From: Aquimarina pacifica
GTDB taxonomy: Bacteria; Bacteroidota; Bacteroidia; Flavobacteriales; Flavobacteriaceae
DNA length: 64,000 bases
Direction of reading: 5' to 3'
Assembly (NCBI RefSeq): GCF_000520955.1
Contig: NZ_JACC01000015.1
Span: forward strand, 1-64,000
Shown here in pieces: positions 18,815 through 28,108 of this stretch. A program made the translations under genes and the position numbers. Every line of letters begins with the position of its first letter. Position 1 is the stretch's first letter. Under the pieces are notes generated by a model. The model was not told the origin of the DNA. It searched no databases and was given only the letters and a program-made list of their open reading frames with translations.

Positions 18815-20614
18815 TCAATACGCTTCATCAGTAAGTGTTTCCATAAATGCAATTATTGCATTAATTTCTTCTTTAGAGAGTTCTAGATTATCAAATGGCA
18901 ATGTTTGATATTCATTCTCTAATCCTAATCCTGCTCCACCGCCTTTGTTATAAAAATTCATTACCTCTTCTAGGGTGTTGTAGACACCATTATGCATATA
19001 AGGAGCGGTTTTTGCTATATTTCGAACTGTTGGTGTTTTAAAGAAATGTTTTCTCTCTGGTGTTTTAAATAAACTATAGCGTCCTAAATCAGGAGAAATT
19101 TTTGGGTTGATCGTATCTTTTGTCTCGGGTACACCAATAAATTCTAATTCTGTGTCTTTATAGTTAGGAGGAACTGTACCGTTAAAAATGGGAGCAAAAT
19201 GGCATGTGGCGCACATGGCTTTACCAGCAAATAGATTAAAACCAAGTTGTTCTTCGGTAGTTAAGGTTTGTTCTTCTCCTCTTATGTTTTTATCAAACTT
19301 AGAAGTAAAAGTATTTAAAGTTCTAATGTAGGATGCCATTGCATGACGAATATTAAAATCAACCCTCTTATTCTTATATAAAGTTGTGATTTTTTCTTTG
19401 TAATTTTCATTTTTCATTAATCGGTCGATTATAGAATCCATAGAGATATTGAACTCATTATGGTTTTTTACAACTCCGATGATTTGTCCTTCTAAGCTAC
19501 CCGCTCTTGCATCCATAAAAAAAGCTTTTTGATACGCACTGTAGGTAATAGTAGGTGTATTTCTTGTCTGATGTTTATCAAATGTTTTTTTTTCATCTGT
19601 AAACGCAGCCTCTTTAATATGGCAAGTTGCACAGGCCATATTGTAATCTTTAGATAATGAAGTATCATTAAATAAGGCCTTACCTAAAGAAACTTTTGCT
19701 TCTATTTGAGTAGTATCAGCCAAATGATCTGAAAAATAATTGAGATTAATAGTTTCTTTTGTAAAAAGAGAGGTAAGGTCATTAGATAAAGCCATTTCAA
19801 AGGGAAAAGTTACCTTCCAGTCTTTCTGAACTTCTACTAACTTCTCTAACTGAGGATGGATATGATTTTTAATAAAACTATATCTATCAAAAGTGTCAAA
19901 ATCATGGTCTAATGCTTTTTGAGCATTTTTTATTGCTGTGATAAAATCATTAAATACTTCTTTAGAAGTGAACCTATTCTCATTTATTTTTAGAATATCA
20001 ATAAGTGTTTCATAAGTATAACTACTTTCTAATAAAGACTGCCCCAAAACTGGAGAATCAAAACCTGTTATTCCTGTGGTTGCTATCCTTACAATTTGAT
20101 CTCTAAGCAACCATATAGTATGATAGTCTTTTAATTGTAATTGTAGGTTTTTCTTAATTAGTTCTAGTCTTCTACTAGTTACACGTATTGTGTGTTCTAG
20201 AGCTAATGTATCCAAAGTATCTTCATAAAGTGTCTCTTCTATCACTTGAAAACCAATAGGATTTAATACTTTGGTATCAAAGCTTATTTCTCCTTTTACA
20301 ATTATGATGTTTGGTGCATTTAATGACTTGTAATTACCTTTATCTGTATAGGCCAAAATAGGCTCTAATAGTTTAAAGTTCTTTCTGGCTAAAACGTAAT
20401 GTTTTTTTTGTTCTGCTCTTGATTTTCCTTCTATACTATCTAAATATTTAATGGCATTTGTTAAATATCTTGTATATAGATTTTCTATCTTTTTTACAGG
20501 GTTATTTATTGATTTGTATACGTTTTTGTCTTCTTTTTTATTGCAAGCTAATACTAAAAGCAAAAGACATACACAGAGGTATGTCTTAGCTTGACTAATG
20601 TTTTTTTGAGTCAT
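18815..20614 (-). CDS. Di-haem cytochrome c peroxidase lipoprotein with imelysin-like N-terminal half
   Basis: This 599-residue predicted lipoprotein (lipobox VLAC) has two parts. Residues about 30-270 are helical and resemble imelysin/EfeO-type domains (LTNAIKYLDS..., RVTSRRLELIKKNLQ, TGITGFDSPVLGQSLLES). Residues about 295-599 are a bacterial cytochrome c peroxidase/MauG domain with two CxxCH haem sites: CATCH at Cys328 and CATCH at Cys468. The probable axial Met is in 'APYMHNGVYNTLEEVMNFYN'. Peroxidases of this family reduce H2O2 in the periplasm. The gene starts 2 bases after the stop of the PhoX-like gene, so the two form one operon. The imelysin assignment is by fold pattern and less certain than the peroxidase. 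Confidence 0.85.
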   Translation of the reverse strand: MTQKNISQAKTYLCVCLLLLVLACNKKEDKNVYKSINNPVKKIENLYTRYLTNAIKYLDSIEGKSRAEQKKHYVLARKNFKLLEPILAYTDKGNYKSLNAPNIIIVKGEISFDTKVLNPIGFQVIEETLYEDTLDTLALEHTIRVTSRRLELIKKNLQLQLKDYHTIWLLRDQIVRIATTGITGFDSPVLGQSLLESSYTYETLIDILKINENRFTSKEVFNDFITAIKNAQKALDHDFDTFDRYSFIKNHIHPQLEKLVEVQKDWKVTFPFEMALSNDLTSLFTKETINLNYFSDHLADTTQIEAKVSLGKALFNDTSLSKDYNMACATCHIKEAAFTDEKKTFDKHQTRNTPTITYSAYQKAFFMDARAGSLEGQIIGVVKNHNEFNISMDSIIDRLMKNENYKEKITTLYKNKRVDFNIRHAMASYIRTLNTFTSKFDKNIRGEEQTLTTEEQLGFNLFAGKAMCATCHFAPIFNGTVPPNYKDTELEFIGVPETKDTINPKISPDLGRYSLFKTPERKHFFKTPTVRNIAKTAPYMHNGVYNTLEEVMNFYNKGGGAGLGLENEYQTLPFDNLELSKEEINAIIAFMETLTDEAY

Positions 20615-20616
20615 TT

Positions 20617-22197
20617 TTATCTTTCTAATCCTGTAACAATATGTAAAACTGAACCTTCATTTCTGTATGGTGTACTAATAGCTTTCGGATCTGTATAGGA
20701 TGTTCCGTCAGCGGGTTCCCATTTATGATTTTGCGTCATTACTAAGAAAGTATTTTTACCATTATTTACAATATCAGTTACATCAATCATTCCTGTAATT
20801 TCCCATCTACTAGAAGCAGATCCATATCCTTTTGTCTCAGCAGTTACTTGATCACACTCAGCCACTACTTTTAACTCTCCTGAGTTTAGATTATATTGAT
20901 ATAACCTAGCATAGTGTACTTTACTACCTGTACCCGTGATAGCTGGATCTTCTTGAAGATATGCGTAGTTTTCTGTAACTAAAATATTATCTGGTGAAAG
21001 AAATTCTTCGGCAGTTCCTCCTTCAACATCACCATCTAGCACGCATGTAATTTTTGCGGCCCCAGTAGGATCTGTGTCATTTAGAGTTACTTTGTAAATA
21101 CGTCCAGAAATTGTTCCTTTTCCATATAAGTCTGGTTTGTCCCGACCTGTTACTGCAAAATATACTTCTCTGTTATTGGAAGCAGAACCTCTTCTCCAAT
21201 CGATATCTTCTAAGCGAGAGAATCCCATAAGTCCTTTTGCTTTGCACTCTGCATCCAGTGCAGTGATTTCTGTTTCTTCCAATTCAACAAACTCAGCATC
21301 ATACTCAACACCTTCTTCCATATCAACTTCGTAATCAATACCTGTTGAGGTTACTTTTAATCCGTATAAAGCACCTCCGGATAAGTCTCCTTGGTTTCCA
21401 ACATACATTCCTAATTGTCCCGAAGGAATATCATCTTCACCTTGATCATCTCCTATAAAAACAACTGTCTTTCCTGCATACGCATTTTGATTTAGTGCTA
21501 CTGCATTTTCGGTTACCCATTGCCCTAAAGCAGGTAACATTTCTGCTGTTCCGGCATTAGTTGCGTCTTTGTATGGATCTGTTACAAAAACTCCTTGTGA
21601 TGAACCGCCCCATTCTCCGCCAGAAAGGTATAATGGTCCAAAACCATGTTCTTCTGGGGTAATCATTGAACCAGAACACTGAGCAGTATATGCAGTTGCT
21701 TCTGCATTTAGAATATACTCTCCATATATTGGTCTTAAATCTTTGTTTAATTTAATTCTAGCGATAGAGAAGTCAGCTTCAATATTATTAATTAATGTAA
21801 AAGTCCCATCCGTTTCGGCTAATAAACCTGCTCCATCCGCCATAGAACCATATACAAAATCTGGTGAATTAGGAATTACATCTTCAGAAGATAGAATTGG
21901 GTTAATTTTTAAATTCGAAAACTCAGTTGTTACTTTCAAAAAGTTAGGAGTCTTAGAAGATGCTAAAAATATGTTAGTATCCATACCATCTACTCCATCA
22001 GCTCCATCCTCTCCATCAGCACCGTCTGCGCCATCCTCACCATCTTCTCCATCAGAACCATCTTGTCCATCAACCCCATCAACACCATTTTGACCATCTA
22101 GTCCGTCTAAAGCATCATCCGAATTACAACTGGCAAGAAATACCCCAGTCGAAAGGATTATGCAAAGCCCAAAAAATAATTTGTTAAGTGTGTTCAT
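20617..22197 (-). CDS. PhoX-like (DUF839) lipoprotein with collagen-like GxD repeats
   Basis: This 526-residue predicted lipoprotein (lipobox FLASC, Cys24) has a collagen-like Gly-x-x tract at about residues 32-72, dominated by DG pairs (DGVDGQDGSDGEDGEDGADG). The rest matches PhoX/DUF839 proteins: LSGGEWGGSSQGVFV, ALGQWVTENAVAL, VVFIGDDQGEDDIPSGQLGMYVGNQ, GLMGFSRLEDIDWRR, SPDNILVTENYAYLQEDPA. PhoX enzymes are calcium/iron alkaline phosphatases of the periplasm with a beta-propeller fold; catalytic competence here is not established. It is the first gene of an operon with the di-haem peroxidase. An exact TAnnTTTG element lies about 33 bases upstream. Confidence 0.8.
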   Translation of the reverse strand: MNTLNKLFFGLCIILSTGVFLASCNSDDALDGLDGQNGVDGVDGQDGSDGEDGEDGADGADGEDGADGVDGMDTNIFLASSKTPNFLKVTTEFSNLKINPILSSEDVIPNSPDFVYGSMADGAGLLAETDGTFTLINNIEADFSIARIKLNKDLRPIYGEYILNAEATAYTAQCSGSMITPEEHGFGPLYLSGGEWGGSSQGVFVTDPYKDATNAGTAEMLPALGQWVTENAVALNQNAYAGKTVVFIGDDQGEDDIPSGQLGMYVGNQGDLSGGALYGLKVTSTGIDYEVDMEEGVEYDAEFVELEETEITALDAECKAKGLMGFSRLEDIDWRRGSASNNREVYFAVTGRDKPDLYGKGTISGRIYKVTLNDTDPTGAAKITCVLDGDVEGGTAEEFLSPDNILVTENYAYLQEDPAITGTGSKVHYARLYQYNLNSGELKVVAECDQVTAETKGYGSASSRWEITGMIDVTDIVNNGKNTFLVMTQNHKWEPADGTSYTDPKAISTPYRNEGSVLHIVTGLER

Positions 22198-22229
22198 TTT
22201 TACTGTTTTAGTTTAATTAGTTTACGTTA

Positions 22230-22237
22230 CAAAAGTA
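22230..22237 (-). promoter_or_regulatory. Candidate -7 element of the PhoX-like/peroxidase operon
   Basis: The minus strand reads TACTTTTG, an exact TAnnTTTG, 33 bases upstream of the ATG at 22197. No TTG was found at the expected -33 distance. Confidence 0.5.
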
Positions 22238-22537
22238 AACACAGTAAATTGCCATTATTTTATGTAGATGTTTTATGTTTATTAATGAAACATCATCTAA
22301 ATGTTTCGAATGTAAAGTAAGTATTATTGCTTGTATTTATTATAAATAAGGCAGAGTATGGGGATAGTAATTATTCATTTTTTAATATTTAGAGAAGGGA
22401 GTGTTTTCTGTTTTTAAAAGGTATATTGAATACGATCTAAATAAACATATGTGTATTTTTATACTCTAAATAAAAAAAGATATTTGTGATATAGTGAGTC
22501 AAACTATTTTTGGACCAAAGAATTAATCGAAAAATTA
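22238..22537. other. Intergenic region, no gene seen
   Basis: About 300 AT-rich bases between divergent genes. It should hold the promoter of the 105-residue membrane protein. I see no ORF, RNA structure or strong repeat in it. Confidence 0.4.
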
Positions 22538-22855
22538 ATGTCAAATAAATATACCAGAAAACATTTTAATTTTATATTACAATCTTTGTTAAGTGCTATA
22601 CTCTTGTATGCCTTAACGGGCTTTATATTGGCATTTATAGTTGTTACTTTCTTTGGGAGTGAACATCCTCATAATATCGATGGGATATTGTATTTTATCA
22701 TTCCTATATTATATGGTAATATTGGTATTGTACTAGGAATCATCTTTTCGTTAATTTATATAAGTAATTGTTCCTTTAGTAAGGTTGTTAAGTATTTACT
22801 TTTAGGTCTTTTATTATTGGTTTTGTTATCTATGCTTTTTTTCTTTATTCAATAG
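22538..22855 (+). CDS. Small integral membrane protein (105 residues), unknown
   Basis: The product has three predicted transmembrane segments: about residues 15-38 (LLSAILLYALTGFILAFIVV), 47-72 (ILYFIIPILYGNIGIVLGII) and 83-104 (VVKYLLLGLLLLVLLSMLFF). A short loop between the first two holds GSEHPHNID. No family was recognised. The gene is isolated between a divergent operon and a convergent one. Coding status rests on the clean topology and normal start. Confidence 0.6.
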   Translation: MSNKYTRKHFNFILQSLLSAILLYALTGFILAFIVVTFFGSEHPHNIDGILYFIIPILYGNIGIVLGIIFSLIYISNCSFSKVVKYLLLGLLLLVLLSMLFFFIQ

Positions 22856-23006
22856 ATAGAAGTAGGATATGGTTAGTGATTTTGTTTTTAGATTCGGATA
22901 CCTAAAAGATTCTTTTAAAAGTAATAACCTTGTTTTACAAAACGCAGTTTTAATATTGTTAAGAATGATTTATAAGACATCACGTAGTGTTTGGTTTATG
23001 TTCCAA

Positions 23007-23783
23007 TTAAAATTTTTCAAAAACTCCTAAACCGAACAATGCATAATCATACTTGACAGGGTCAATAGGATCTAGATCCCTTAGTTGTTGGTCCAGTTCT
23101 GATAGTGCCTTAGCATCATTTTGTTTTCTTTGAAGAAGTCCTAGTTTACGTGCAACATTACCAGAATGAACATCTAGAGGGCAAGATAATTGACTAGGAG
23201 AAAGTGTTGTCCAAATCCCAAAGTCAACCCCGGCGTTAGCATCTCTTATCATCCATCGCAAAAACATATTAATACGCTTGGCAGCAGAATTTTTAAGAGG
23301 GTCACTGATATGTTTTTCTGTTCTTACTAAATGAGGTAGGGTAAAGAACTCTTTTTTGAAATGGTGAATGGCTGCCTGTAGATTATTTTCTTTATTAAAA
23401 GGAGTATAAAGTGATTCTAGATCATTATACTTGGTATATATGTTATGTAAAGCCTTTATGAAATAGGTTACATCTTTGCTGTTGAATGTTCGATGAACAA
23501 AACTGTCAAAATGTTCAAGATCTTTTTGTGTATGATTCATTACAAAGTCATGGGGGCTATTTTCTAGCAAGGCCATAAGCTTGTTGGCATTAGTCAGAAT
23601 GCTTTTACGATTTCCCCAAGAAATTGTAGCGGTCAGAAAACCTGCGATCTCAATGTCTTCCTTGGCCGTATACAGATGAGGTATTTGTATGGGGTCAGTT
23701 TCTATGAATTTAGGTTGTTCATAGTATGCTGCTTTTTCATCAAGAAAACTCTTGAGTTCAGTTATAGGGACATTTTTGGTCAT
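23007..23783 (-). CDS. TIGR02757/DUF2400 family protein
   Basis: The 258-residue product begins MTKNVPITELKSFLDEKAAY. The open frame extends further upstream to 23891, but that part overlaps the GNAT gene, so the ATG at 23783 is the start. It matches the DUF2400 family (TIGR02757): 'DPIQIPHLYTAKEDIEIAGF', ATISWGNRKSIL, 'KRINMFLRWMIRDANAGVDFG', CPLDVHSGNVARKLGLL. The last motif recalls the helix-hairpin-helix GPD region of DNA glycosylases, so a nucleic-acid role is possible, but this is inference. It starts 8 bases after the GNAT gene and is part of a lolD-GNAT-DUF2400 unit. Confidence 0.85.
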   Translation of the reverse strand: MTKNVPITELKSFLDEKAAYYEQPKFIETDPIQIPHLYTAKEDIEIAGFLTATISWGNRKSILTNANKLMALLENSPHDFVMNHTQKDLEHFDSFVHRTFNSKDVTYFIKALHNIYTKYNDLESLYTPFNKENNLQAAIHHFKKEFFTLPHLVRTEKHISDPLKNSAAKRINMFLRWMIRDANAGVDFGIWTTLSPSQLSCPLDVHSGNVARKLGLLQRKQNDAKALSELDQQLRDLDPIDPVKYDYALFGLGVFEKF

Positions 23784-23791
23784 TATTAATT

Positions 23792-24199
23792 TTAATGTTC
23801 GTTTCCCTTGTAAATCCACATCGATTTGGTTTCTCCCGCAATTTCGAAACCATTTTTTTTGTAAAAATCTATTGCTTTTCCATCCGCACAAAGCATTTGC
23901 ATGTGAAAACCACTGTATTTTTCTTGCATTTTAGCGAGTATTTTTTGTCCTATACCTTTTCCTTGATATTTGGGGTCAATTAATAAGTGAGGGTAATATA
24001 CTACTAAATGTCCATCAGAAATCGCATTGCCGATTCCTACTAGTTTCTTTTCATCCCATGCACTAACAAGTGAATGGGAATTTATGAGTCCCCTATATAG
24101 TTCTGCAGGTTTGTTAGCAGAACTCCATCCATTAGTTTTATATAGGTGTAAAATATCATTGAGATTTATTACTCTGGTTTCTAAAATTTTGATATTCAT
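23792..24199 (-). CDS. GNAT family N-acetyltransferase
   Basis: This 135-residue protein has the GNAT acetyl-CoA binding motif A, HLLIDPKYQGKGIGQKILAK, the preceding strand (VGIGNAISDGHLVVYY), and the C-terminal 'CADGKAIDFYKKNGFEIAGE' typical of the family. Full length for a single-domain GNAT. The substrate cannot be deduced. It lies 9 bases after the LolD-type ATPase gene and 8 bases before the DUF2400 gene, which indicates co-transcription. Confidence 0.85.
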   Translation of the reverse strand: MNIKILETRVINLNDILHLYKTNGWSSANKPAELYRGLINSHSLVSAWDEKKLVGIGNAISDGHLVVYYPHLLIDPKYQGKGIGQKILAKMQEKYSGFHMQMLCADGKAIDFYKKNGFEIAGETKSMWIYKGNEH

Positions 24200-24208
24200 T
24201 TTTATAAT

Positions 24209-24871
24209 TTAACCTACAATTTTTCCGTCTACCATTATTAATTTTCGATCGGCCATATCTGCCAACTCTTTATTATGTGTAACAATTACAAAGGTCTGCC
24301 CAAATTGGTCTCTTAGCTTAAAGAATAGCTGATGTAAGTTTTCGGCGGCCTCGCTATCTAAGTTACCAGAGGGTTCATCTGCAAAAATTACCTTAGGGTT
24401 GTTGATTAATGCTCTTGCTACTGCTACACGTTGTTGCTCACCCCCAGAGAGCTCATTGGGTTTATGATTAATTCGATGCGAAAGTCCAAGAAAATCCAAA
24501 AGCTCTTTCGCTCTTTTTTCAGCCTCATTTTTTGGAGTTTTTTTTATGTATGATGGGATACATACATTTTCTAATGCTGTAAATTCGGGTAACAATTGAT
24601 GAAATTGAAATATAAAACCTAGTTGTTCATTTCTAAACTTAGAAAGTTGTTTCTGAGATAATGAATTAATATTAGTCTCATTGATAAGCAAGTTTCCTTT
24701 TTGATCTTGATTAACACGGTCTAATGTTCCCAGAATTTGAAGCAGCGTCGTCTTACCTGCTCCAGATGCACCTACAATAGAAACTATTTCTCCTTGTTTA
24801 ATATGAAGGTCTACACCTTTAAGAACATGAAGTTCTCCGTAGTTTTTATGAATGTTATTTGCTTTAATCAT
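24209..24871 (-). CDS. lolD: ABC transporter ATP-binding protein, LolD/MacB type
   Basis: A 220-residue cytoplasmic ATPase with Walker [13 protein letters not shown]-loop [24 protein letters not shown] signature [15 protein letters not shown], Walker B '[16 protein letters not shown]' and the H-loop VTHNKEL. The LolD-like Q-loop and size indicate the lipoprotein-release or MacB-type exporter subfamily, whose membrane subunits (LolC/E-like) are not next to it. In Bacteroidetes lolD is often separate from lolC/E. The exact transport role is inferred. Confidence 0.85.
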   Translation of the reverse strand: MIKANNIHKNYGELHVLKGVDLHIKQGEIVSIVGASGAGKTTLLQILGTLDRVNQDQKGNLLINETNINSLSQKQLSKFRNEQLGFIFQFHQLLPEFTALENVCIPSYIKKTPKNEAEKRAKELLDFLGLSHRINHKPNELSGGEQQRVAVARALINNPKVIFADEPSGNLDSEAAENLHQLFFKLRDQFGQTFVIVTHNKELADMADRKLIMVDGKIVG

Positions 24872-25211
24872 TGTCTGCGGTTTATACTGCCATTTTAAAT
24901 GATTATTGATAGTCTGCAGTATCCGTTAATTCTAATAAGAAGTGAAAGTAATCAATCTCATGAGAATCCCCAAAAGTATCCATTAGAAGAATAGTTTAAC
25001 TGCATTATATTTTTAGAAAAACTACTTTAATAATCGTTGATAAAGTACTTTGTTTAAATTGGCTTTAATTAAAATAGATGAATATAATTACAGAGTGTTC
25101 AATATTATCTGCCAACTAAATAGTTATGAAATAGTCTAGAGTCTAAAAATAAGAATTGAAAGAAATAATGGGATAATATGTGTATTTTCGTTTAAAATTT
25201 TGAAGATACTC
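24872..25211. other. Divergent intergenic region, no gene seen
   Basis: About 340 AT-rich bases upstream of both lolD (minus) and msrA (plus). A near-consensus -7 element, TATTTTCG, lies at about 25181-25188 on the plus strand, some 24 bases before msrA. I see no ORF or hairpin. Confidence 0.4.
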
Positions 25212-25769
25212 ATGACTAAAGAAGAGAATAATTTTGACCTTGCTGTTTTTGCTGGTGGATGTTTCTGGTGTACAGAAGCAGTTTTTCAGAGAATAGAAGG
25301 AGTTAAAAAAGTGGTTTCTGGTTATACAGGAGGAACCATAAAAAACCCTGCGTATAGAGAAATTACAACAGGTAGAACAGGTCATGCAGAAGCAATTAAA
25401 ATTGAATTTGATAGTACTAAGGTTACTTTTGAAGAACTTCTTCAGATATTTTTTGCCACTCATGATCCTACTACATTAAATCAGCAGGGGGCTGATCGTG
25501 GAACACAGTATCGAAGTGCTATATTCTATATCAATCAAACACAGAGGGAGATTGCCCAAGAAACTATTATTAATTTGGATAAAGAATCTATTTTTGATGC
25601 CCCTATTGTCACAGAGCTTACAGAATTAGGGCCGTTTTATAATGCAGAAGAATATCATCAAAATTATTACAACCAGAATAGTGAACAGGGGTATTGTCAA
25701 TTTGTGATAAATCCAAAACTTACTAAATTATATAGTATCTTTAAAAATAAATTGAAAAAAGAAAAATAG
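25212..25769 (+). CDS. msrA: Peptide-methionine (S)-S-oxide reductase
   Basis: Repairs methionine-S-sulfoxide in proteins. The 185-residue product starts [20 protein letters not shown], with the catalytic Cys in the GCFWC motif. Other family segments are [49 protein letters not shown]-like and '[15 protein letters not shown]'. The ATG at 25212 is chosen; the longer frame begins only at a TTG four codons upstream. folE follows after 11 bases, so the two are probably one transcription unit. Confidence 0.95.
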   Translation: MTKEENNFDLAVFAGGCFWCTEAVFQRIEGVKKVVSGYTGGTIKNPAYREITTGRTGHAEAIKIEFDSTKVTFEELLQIFFATHDPTTLNQQGADRGTQYRSAIFYINQTQREIAQETIINLDKESIFDAPIVTELTELGPFYNAEEYHQNYYNQNSEQGYCQFVINPKLTKLYSIFKNKLKKEK

Positions 25770-25780
25770 AAGTAATTACC

Positions 25781-26377
25781 ATGCCTTATAAAAATTTTGA
25801 AGAGTATAATATTGAAGTTACCGAAGATATAAAAGACAAATTTGAATCTATTATAGAAGATCTCGGAGAGGATGTGAATAGAGAGGGTATTCTTAAGACT
25901 CCCGAAAGGGCGGCAAAGGCAATGCAGTTTCTAACTCAAGGATATCATCAGAATCCAGAAGATATACTCAAAGGCGCGATGTTTAAGGAGGAATATGATG
26001 ATATGGTAATTGTAAAAGATATTGAGCTTTACTCTTTGTGCGAGCATCATATGTTACCTTTTTTTGGTAAAGCTCATATAGCCTATATACCAAATGGTCA
26101 TATTGTCGGGTTGAGTAAAATACCACGTATAGTTGACGTATTTGCAAGACGTTTACAGGTTCAAGAACGATTAACACATGATATATTAGAGTGTATCAAC
26201 AATACACTAAAACCCAAAGGAGTTGCTGTTGTGATAGAAGCCTCTCATATGTGTATGATGATGCGCGGTGTACAAAAACAGAACTCGGTGACTACTACTT
26301 CTGGTTTTAGAGGACAATTTGAAAAAATTGAAACACGAACAGAATTCTTAAGATTAATCAGTTCTGATTTAGGATAA
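25781..26377 (+). CDS. folE: GTP cyclohydrolase I
   Basis: Converts GTP to dihydroneopterin triphosphate, the first step of tetrahydrofolate and pterin synthesis. The 198-residue protein carries the zinc site in '[19 protein letters not shown]' and the second Cys in [15 protein letters not shown], plus [20 protein letters not shown]. Length is typical. It starts 11 bases after the msrA stop. Confidence 0.95.
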   Translation: MPYKNFEEYNIEVTEDIKDKFESIIEDLGEDVNREGILKTPERAAKAMQFLTQGYHQNPEDILKGAMFKEEYDDMVIVKDIELYSLCEHHMLPFFGKAHIAYIPNGHIVGLSKIPRIVDVFARRLQVQERLTHDILECINNTLKPKGVAVVIEASHMCMMMRGVQKQNSVTTTSGFRGQFEKIETRTEFLRLISSDLG

Positions 26378-26439
26378 TTTTTTTGGAATACTCTTTGCTC
26401 TATTTGTTTTATATTAATTTATTAAACTAAATAATAAAC

Positions 26440-26739
26440 ATGGTAAAAGATAAATACAAAAAACTTGCATTAAGTTTATTCTTTGATGCGTTGGGAATGG
26501 TTACTTTTATAATTCCTGGAGTTGGTGAATTCGCTGACATTGTATGGGCTCCTTTGGCTGCATGGCTAATGACTAGAATGTATAAGGGTAACGTGGGTAA
26601 AGCAGCAGGAGTTTTTACTCTAATAGAAGAGGCACTGCCAGGTATGGATGTTATACCAACATTTACAATAATGTGGTTATATACTCATGTATTTAAAAAA
26701 GAAAAGGTAGAAGAAATTATTGATGTAGATATTTCCTAA
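26440..26739 (+). CDS. Conserved small membrane protein (99 residues), unknown
   Basis: The product starts MVKDKYKKLALSLFFDALGM and has two to three hydrophobic segments (about residues 8-26, 30-50 and 66-84) with Gly/Pro-rich turns (FIIPGVGEFADIVWAPLAAW). It ends in a charged cytoplasmic tail (KKEKVEEIIDVD). It looks like a conserved flavobacterial membrane protein, but I do not recognise a named family. Its stop overlaps the stop of the convergent downstream gene by four bases. Confidence 0.7.
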   Translation: MVKDKYKKLALSLFFDALGMVTFIIPGVGEFADIVWAPLAAWLMTRMYKGNVGKAAGVFTLIEEALPGMDVIPTFTIMWLYTHVFKKEKVEEIIDVDIS

Positions 26740-27254
26740 TCTTTAAAAAAACGAGCAAATCCTAATCTGCTTAACATTTTTTTTTCAAAAGTCCAGAAAA
26801 ACTTGAATTGCCCAAAAAGCCATCCGACAAAAACTAATAGTACCTGATAAATTGGGAATATTAGTAAAATACGTAGAGGCCAATATAACCATCCGCTGGT
26901 AGTTTCTTGGGATAATCCAATAAAATGTATAATAGGATCAGAAATTCTTGCTGATGTAGATCCTGTTATAGCAAAAACTATAAATATTGCAATTAACTCC
27001 CAACGATAGGTGACTTCCCAGCGAGATTCTAATTTTCCGAAAATTTTCAATGTGATAAACAGGAAAAAAACGGTAAAAAGAGAAGTTAAAAATAATAATA
27101 CAGAAGAATTAATGATTTCATTTTCTATTAAAAAATGTTTAGAGATACTTTTACCTATTAAGTAAGAAGAGATAACTAAACCTATGATACCTAGAGCAGG
27201 GAAAACAAGTTGCCAATTTTGTTTTATTTCCCATTTGTTTTTAAAACTTTCCAT
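26736..27254 (-). CDS. Four-helix membrane protein, probably DUF6787 family
   Basis: This 172-residue protein has four predicted transmembrane helices (about 17-35, 46-68, 84-102 and 128-150) and conserved Trp/Arg features: 'KNKWEIKQNWQLVFPALGI' at the N-terminus, KLESRWEVTYRWELIAIF, WPLRILLIFPIYQVLLV, and 'FGQFKFFWTFEKKMLSRLG' at the C-terminus. The pattern suits the Bacteroidetes DUF6787 group; I recall this family only loosely. Function is unknown. It is convergent with the previous gene, and the two stop codons overlap. Confidence 0.7.
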   Translation of the reverse strand: MESFKNKWEIKQNWQLVFPALGIIGLVISSYLIGKSISKHFLIENEIINSSVLLFLTSLFTVFFLFITLKIFGKLESRWEVTYRWELIAIFIVFAITGSTSARISDPIIHFIGLSQETTSGWLYWPLRILLIFPIYQVLLVFVGWLFGQFKFFWTFEKKMLSRLGFARFFKD

Positions 27255-27613
27255 AGACTTATGTTGTATAACATAGGAATTTCAAAAAATATACTGACAA
27301 TTCCTTTTTTATTTTGAGACTTATTAGGAGGTAAAATTAATGAAAATAAGAAATTGAGAAAGGATCTTTGTTGAAATTATTTAATTATCTCAATCTTCAA
27401 CTTCTTAAAATACGTTATATTTTTTAGAAATTTGGGTGTAAATGAGTGGGGGAGTGTAATGAAAGGCACTAATAGTTAAACCACGAATTTAATAATGATG
27501 ATACTACGGGAGACTATTTATATGGTTATAATTAGTGGGTAAAAGGTGATTTGTTTAATCGTTTTTGGCGATATATAAATACCCTATGAAAATATTTTGT
27601 TCTTCAAAATTTA
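27255..27613. other. Intergenic region, no gene seen
   Basis: About 360 bases between two minus-strand genes. It should contain the promoter of the four-helix membrane protein near 27260-27300. No ORF, repeat or hairpin was noticed. Confidence 0.4.
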
Positions 27614-28036
27614 TTATCCTCTGGTTGCAAGAAAACGCTGTCTATAGCGCTGTTCTAAAAACAAAAAGTAATTGTATAGAAGATAGTTCACCTCATACCC
27701 GTATCGTATATTTCGTTGATAATTAATTTCTTGTAGATAGAGGTTTGGATCAAATTGTTGAGGTAGTCCAACTCGTTGATTATATTCCGTTACATATTGT
27801 CTATTACGGATTTCTAGAAACTGCTCAGCATAATATCCTCTTGGTCGCTGTGTAACTAACCAAGAATTAAAGCCTGGTTCAAAAATAATTACTTCATATT
27901 CTAGGCTATCATTAGCAATTCTTATTGTATCAGAAGAAGTTGCATGAGAAGTTATTTTTTTGTTTGGGATATTGTTTGTGGATGCACAGCTTACTATAAA
28001 TGAAAGTATAACAACTATGTAGATGTAATTTTTCAT
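27614..28036 (-). CDS. DUF6146-like lipoprotein
   Basis: The 140-residue product starts MKNYIYIVVILSFIVSCAST, with lipobox FIVSC. I use the ATG at 28036, because the eight extra upstream codons would precede the signal sequence. The mature protein is rich in Tyr, Arg and Gln: 'YEVIIFEPGFNSWLVTQRPR', GYYAEQFLEIRNRQYVTEYN, NIRYGYEVNYLLYNYFLFLEQRY. This agrees with a small Bacteroidetes lipoprotein family (DUF6146 as I recall). Function is unknown. A terminator separates it from the DUF937 gene upstream. Confidence 0.75.
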   Translation of the reverse strand: MKNYIYIVVILSFIVSCASTNNIPNKKITSHATSSDTIRIANDSLEYEVIIFEPGFNSWLVTQRPRGYYAEQFLEIRNRQYVTEYNQRVGLPQQFDPNLYLQEINYQRNIRYGYEVNYLLYNYFLFLEQRYRQRFLATRG

Positions 28037-28061
28037 AAACGTATTTTTTTTAAAATACAAA

Positions 28062-28087
28062 AAAGCCGAAGAACTGTCTTCGGCTTT
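28062..28087 (-). terminator. Terminator of the DUF937 gene
   Basis: Eleven-base perfect arms (AAAGCCGAAGA and complement) with a four-base loop. On the minus strand a run of T follows. It lies 22 bases after the stop of the DUF937 gene. Confidence 0.85.
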
Positions 28088-28108
28088 AACTATTTTTTAA
28101 ATATTTTC

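Noticed and set aside
21743-22093. Plus-strand Ser/Pro-rich frame opposite the collagen-like tract
   Set aside because: It is the antisense of Gly-Asp repeats (reading SPSAPS); no independent evidence.
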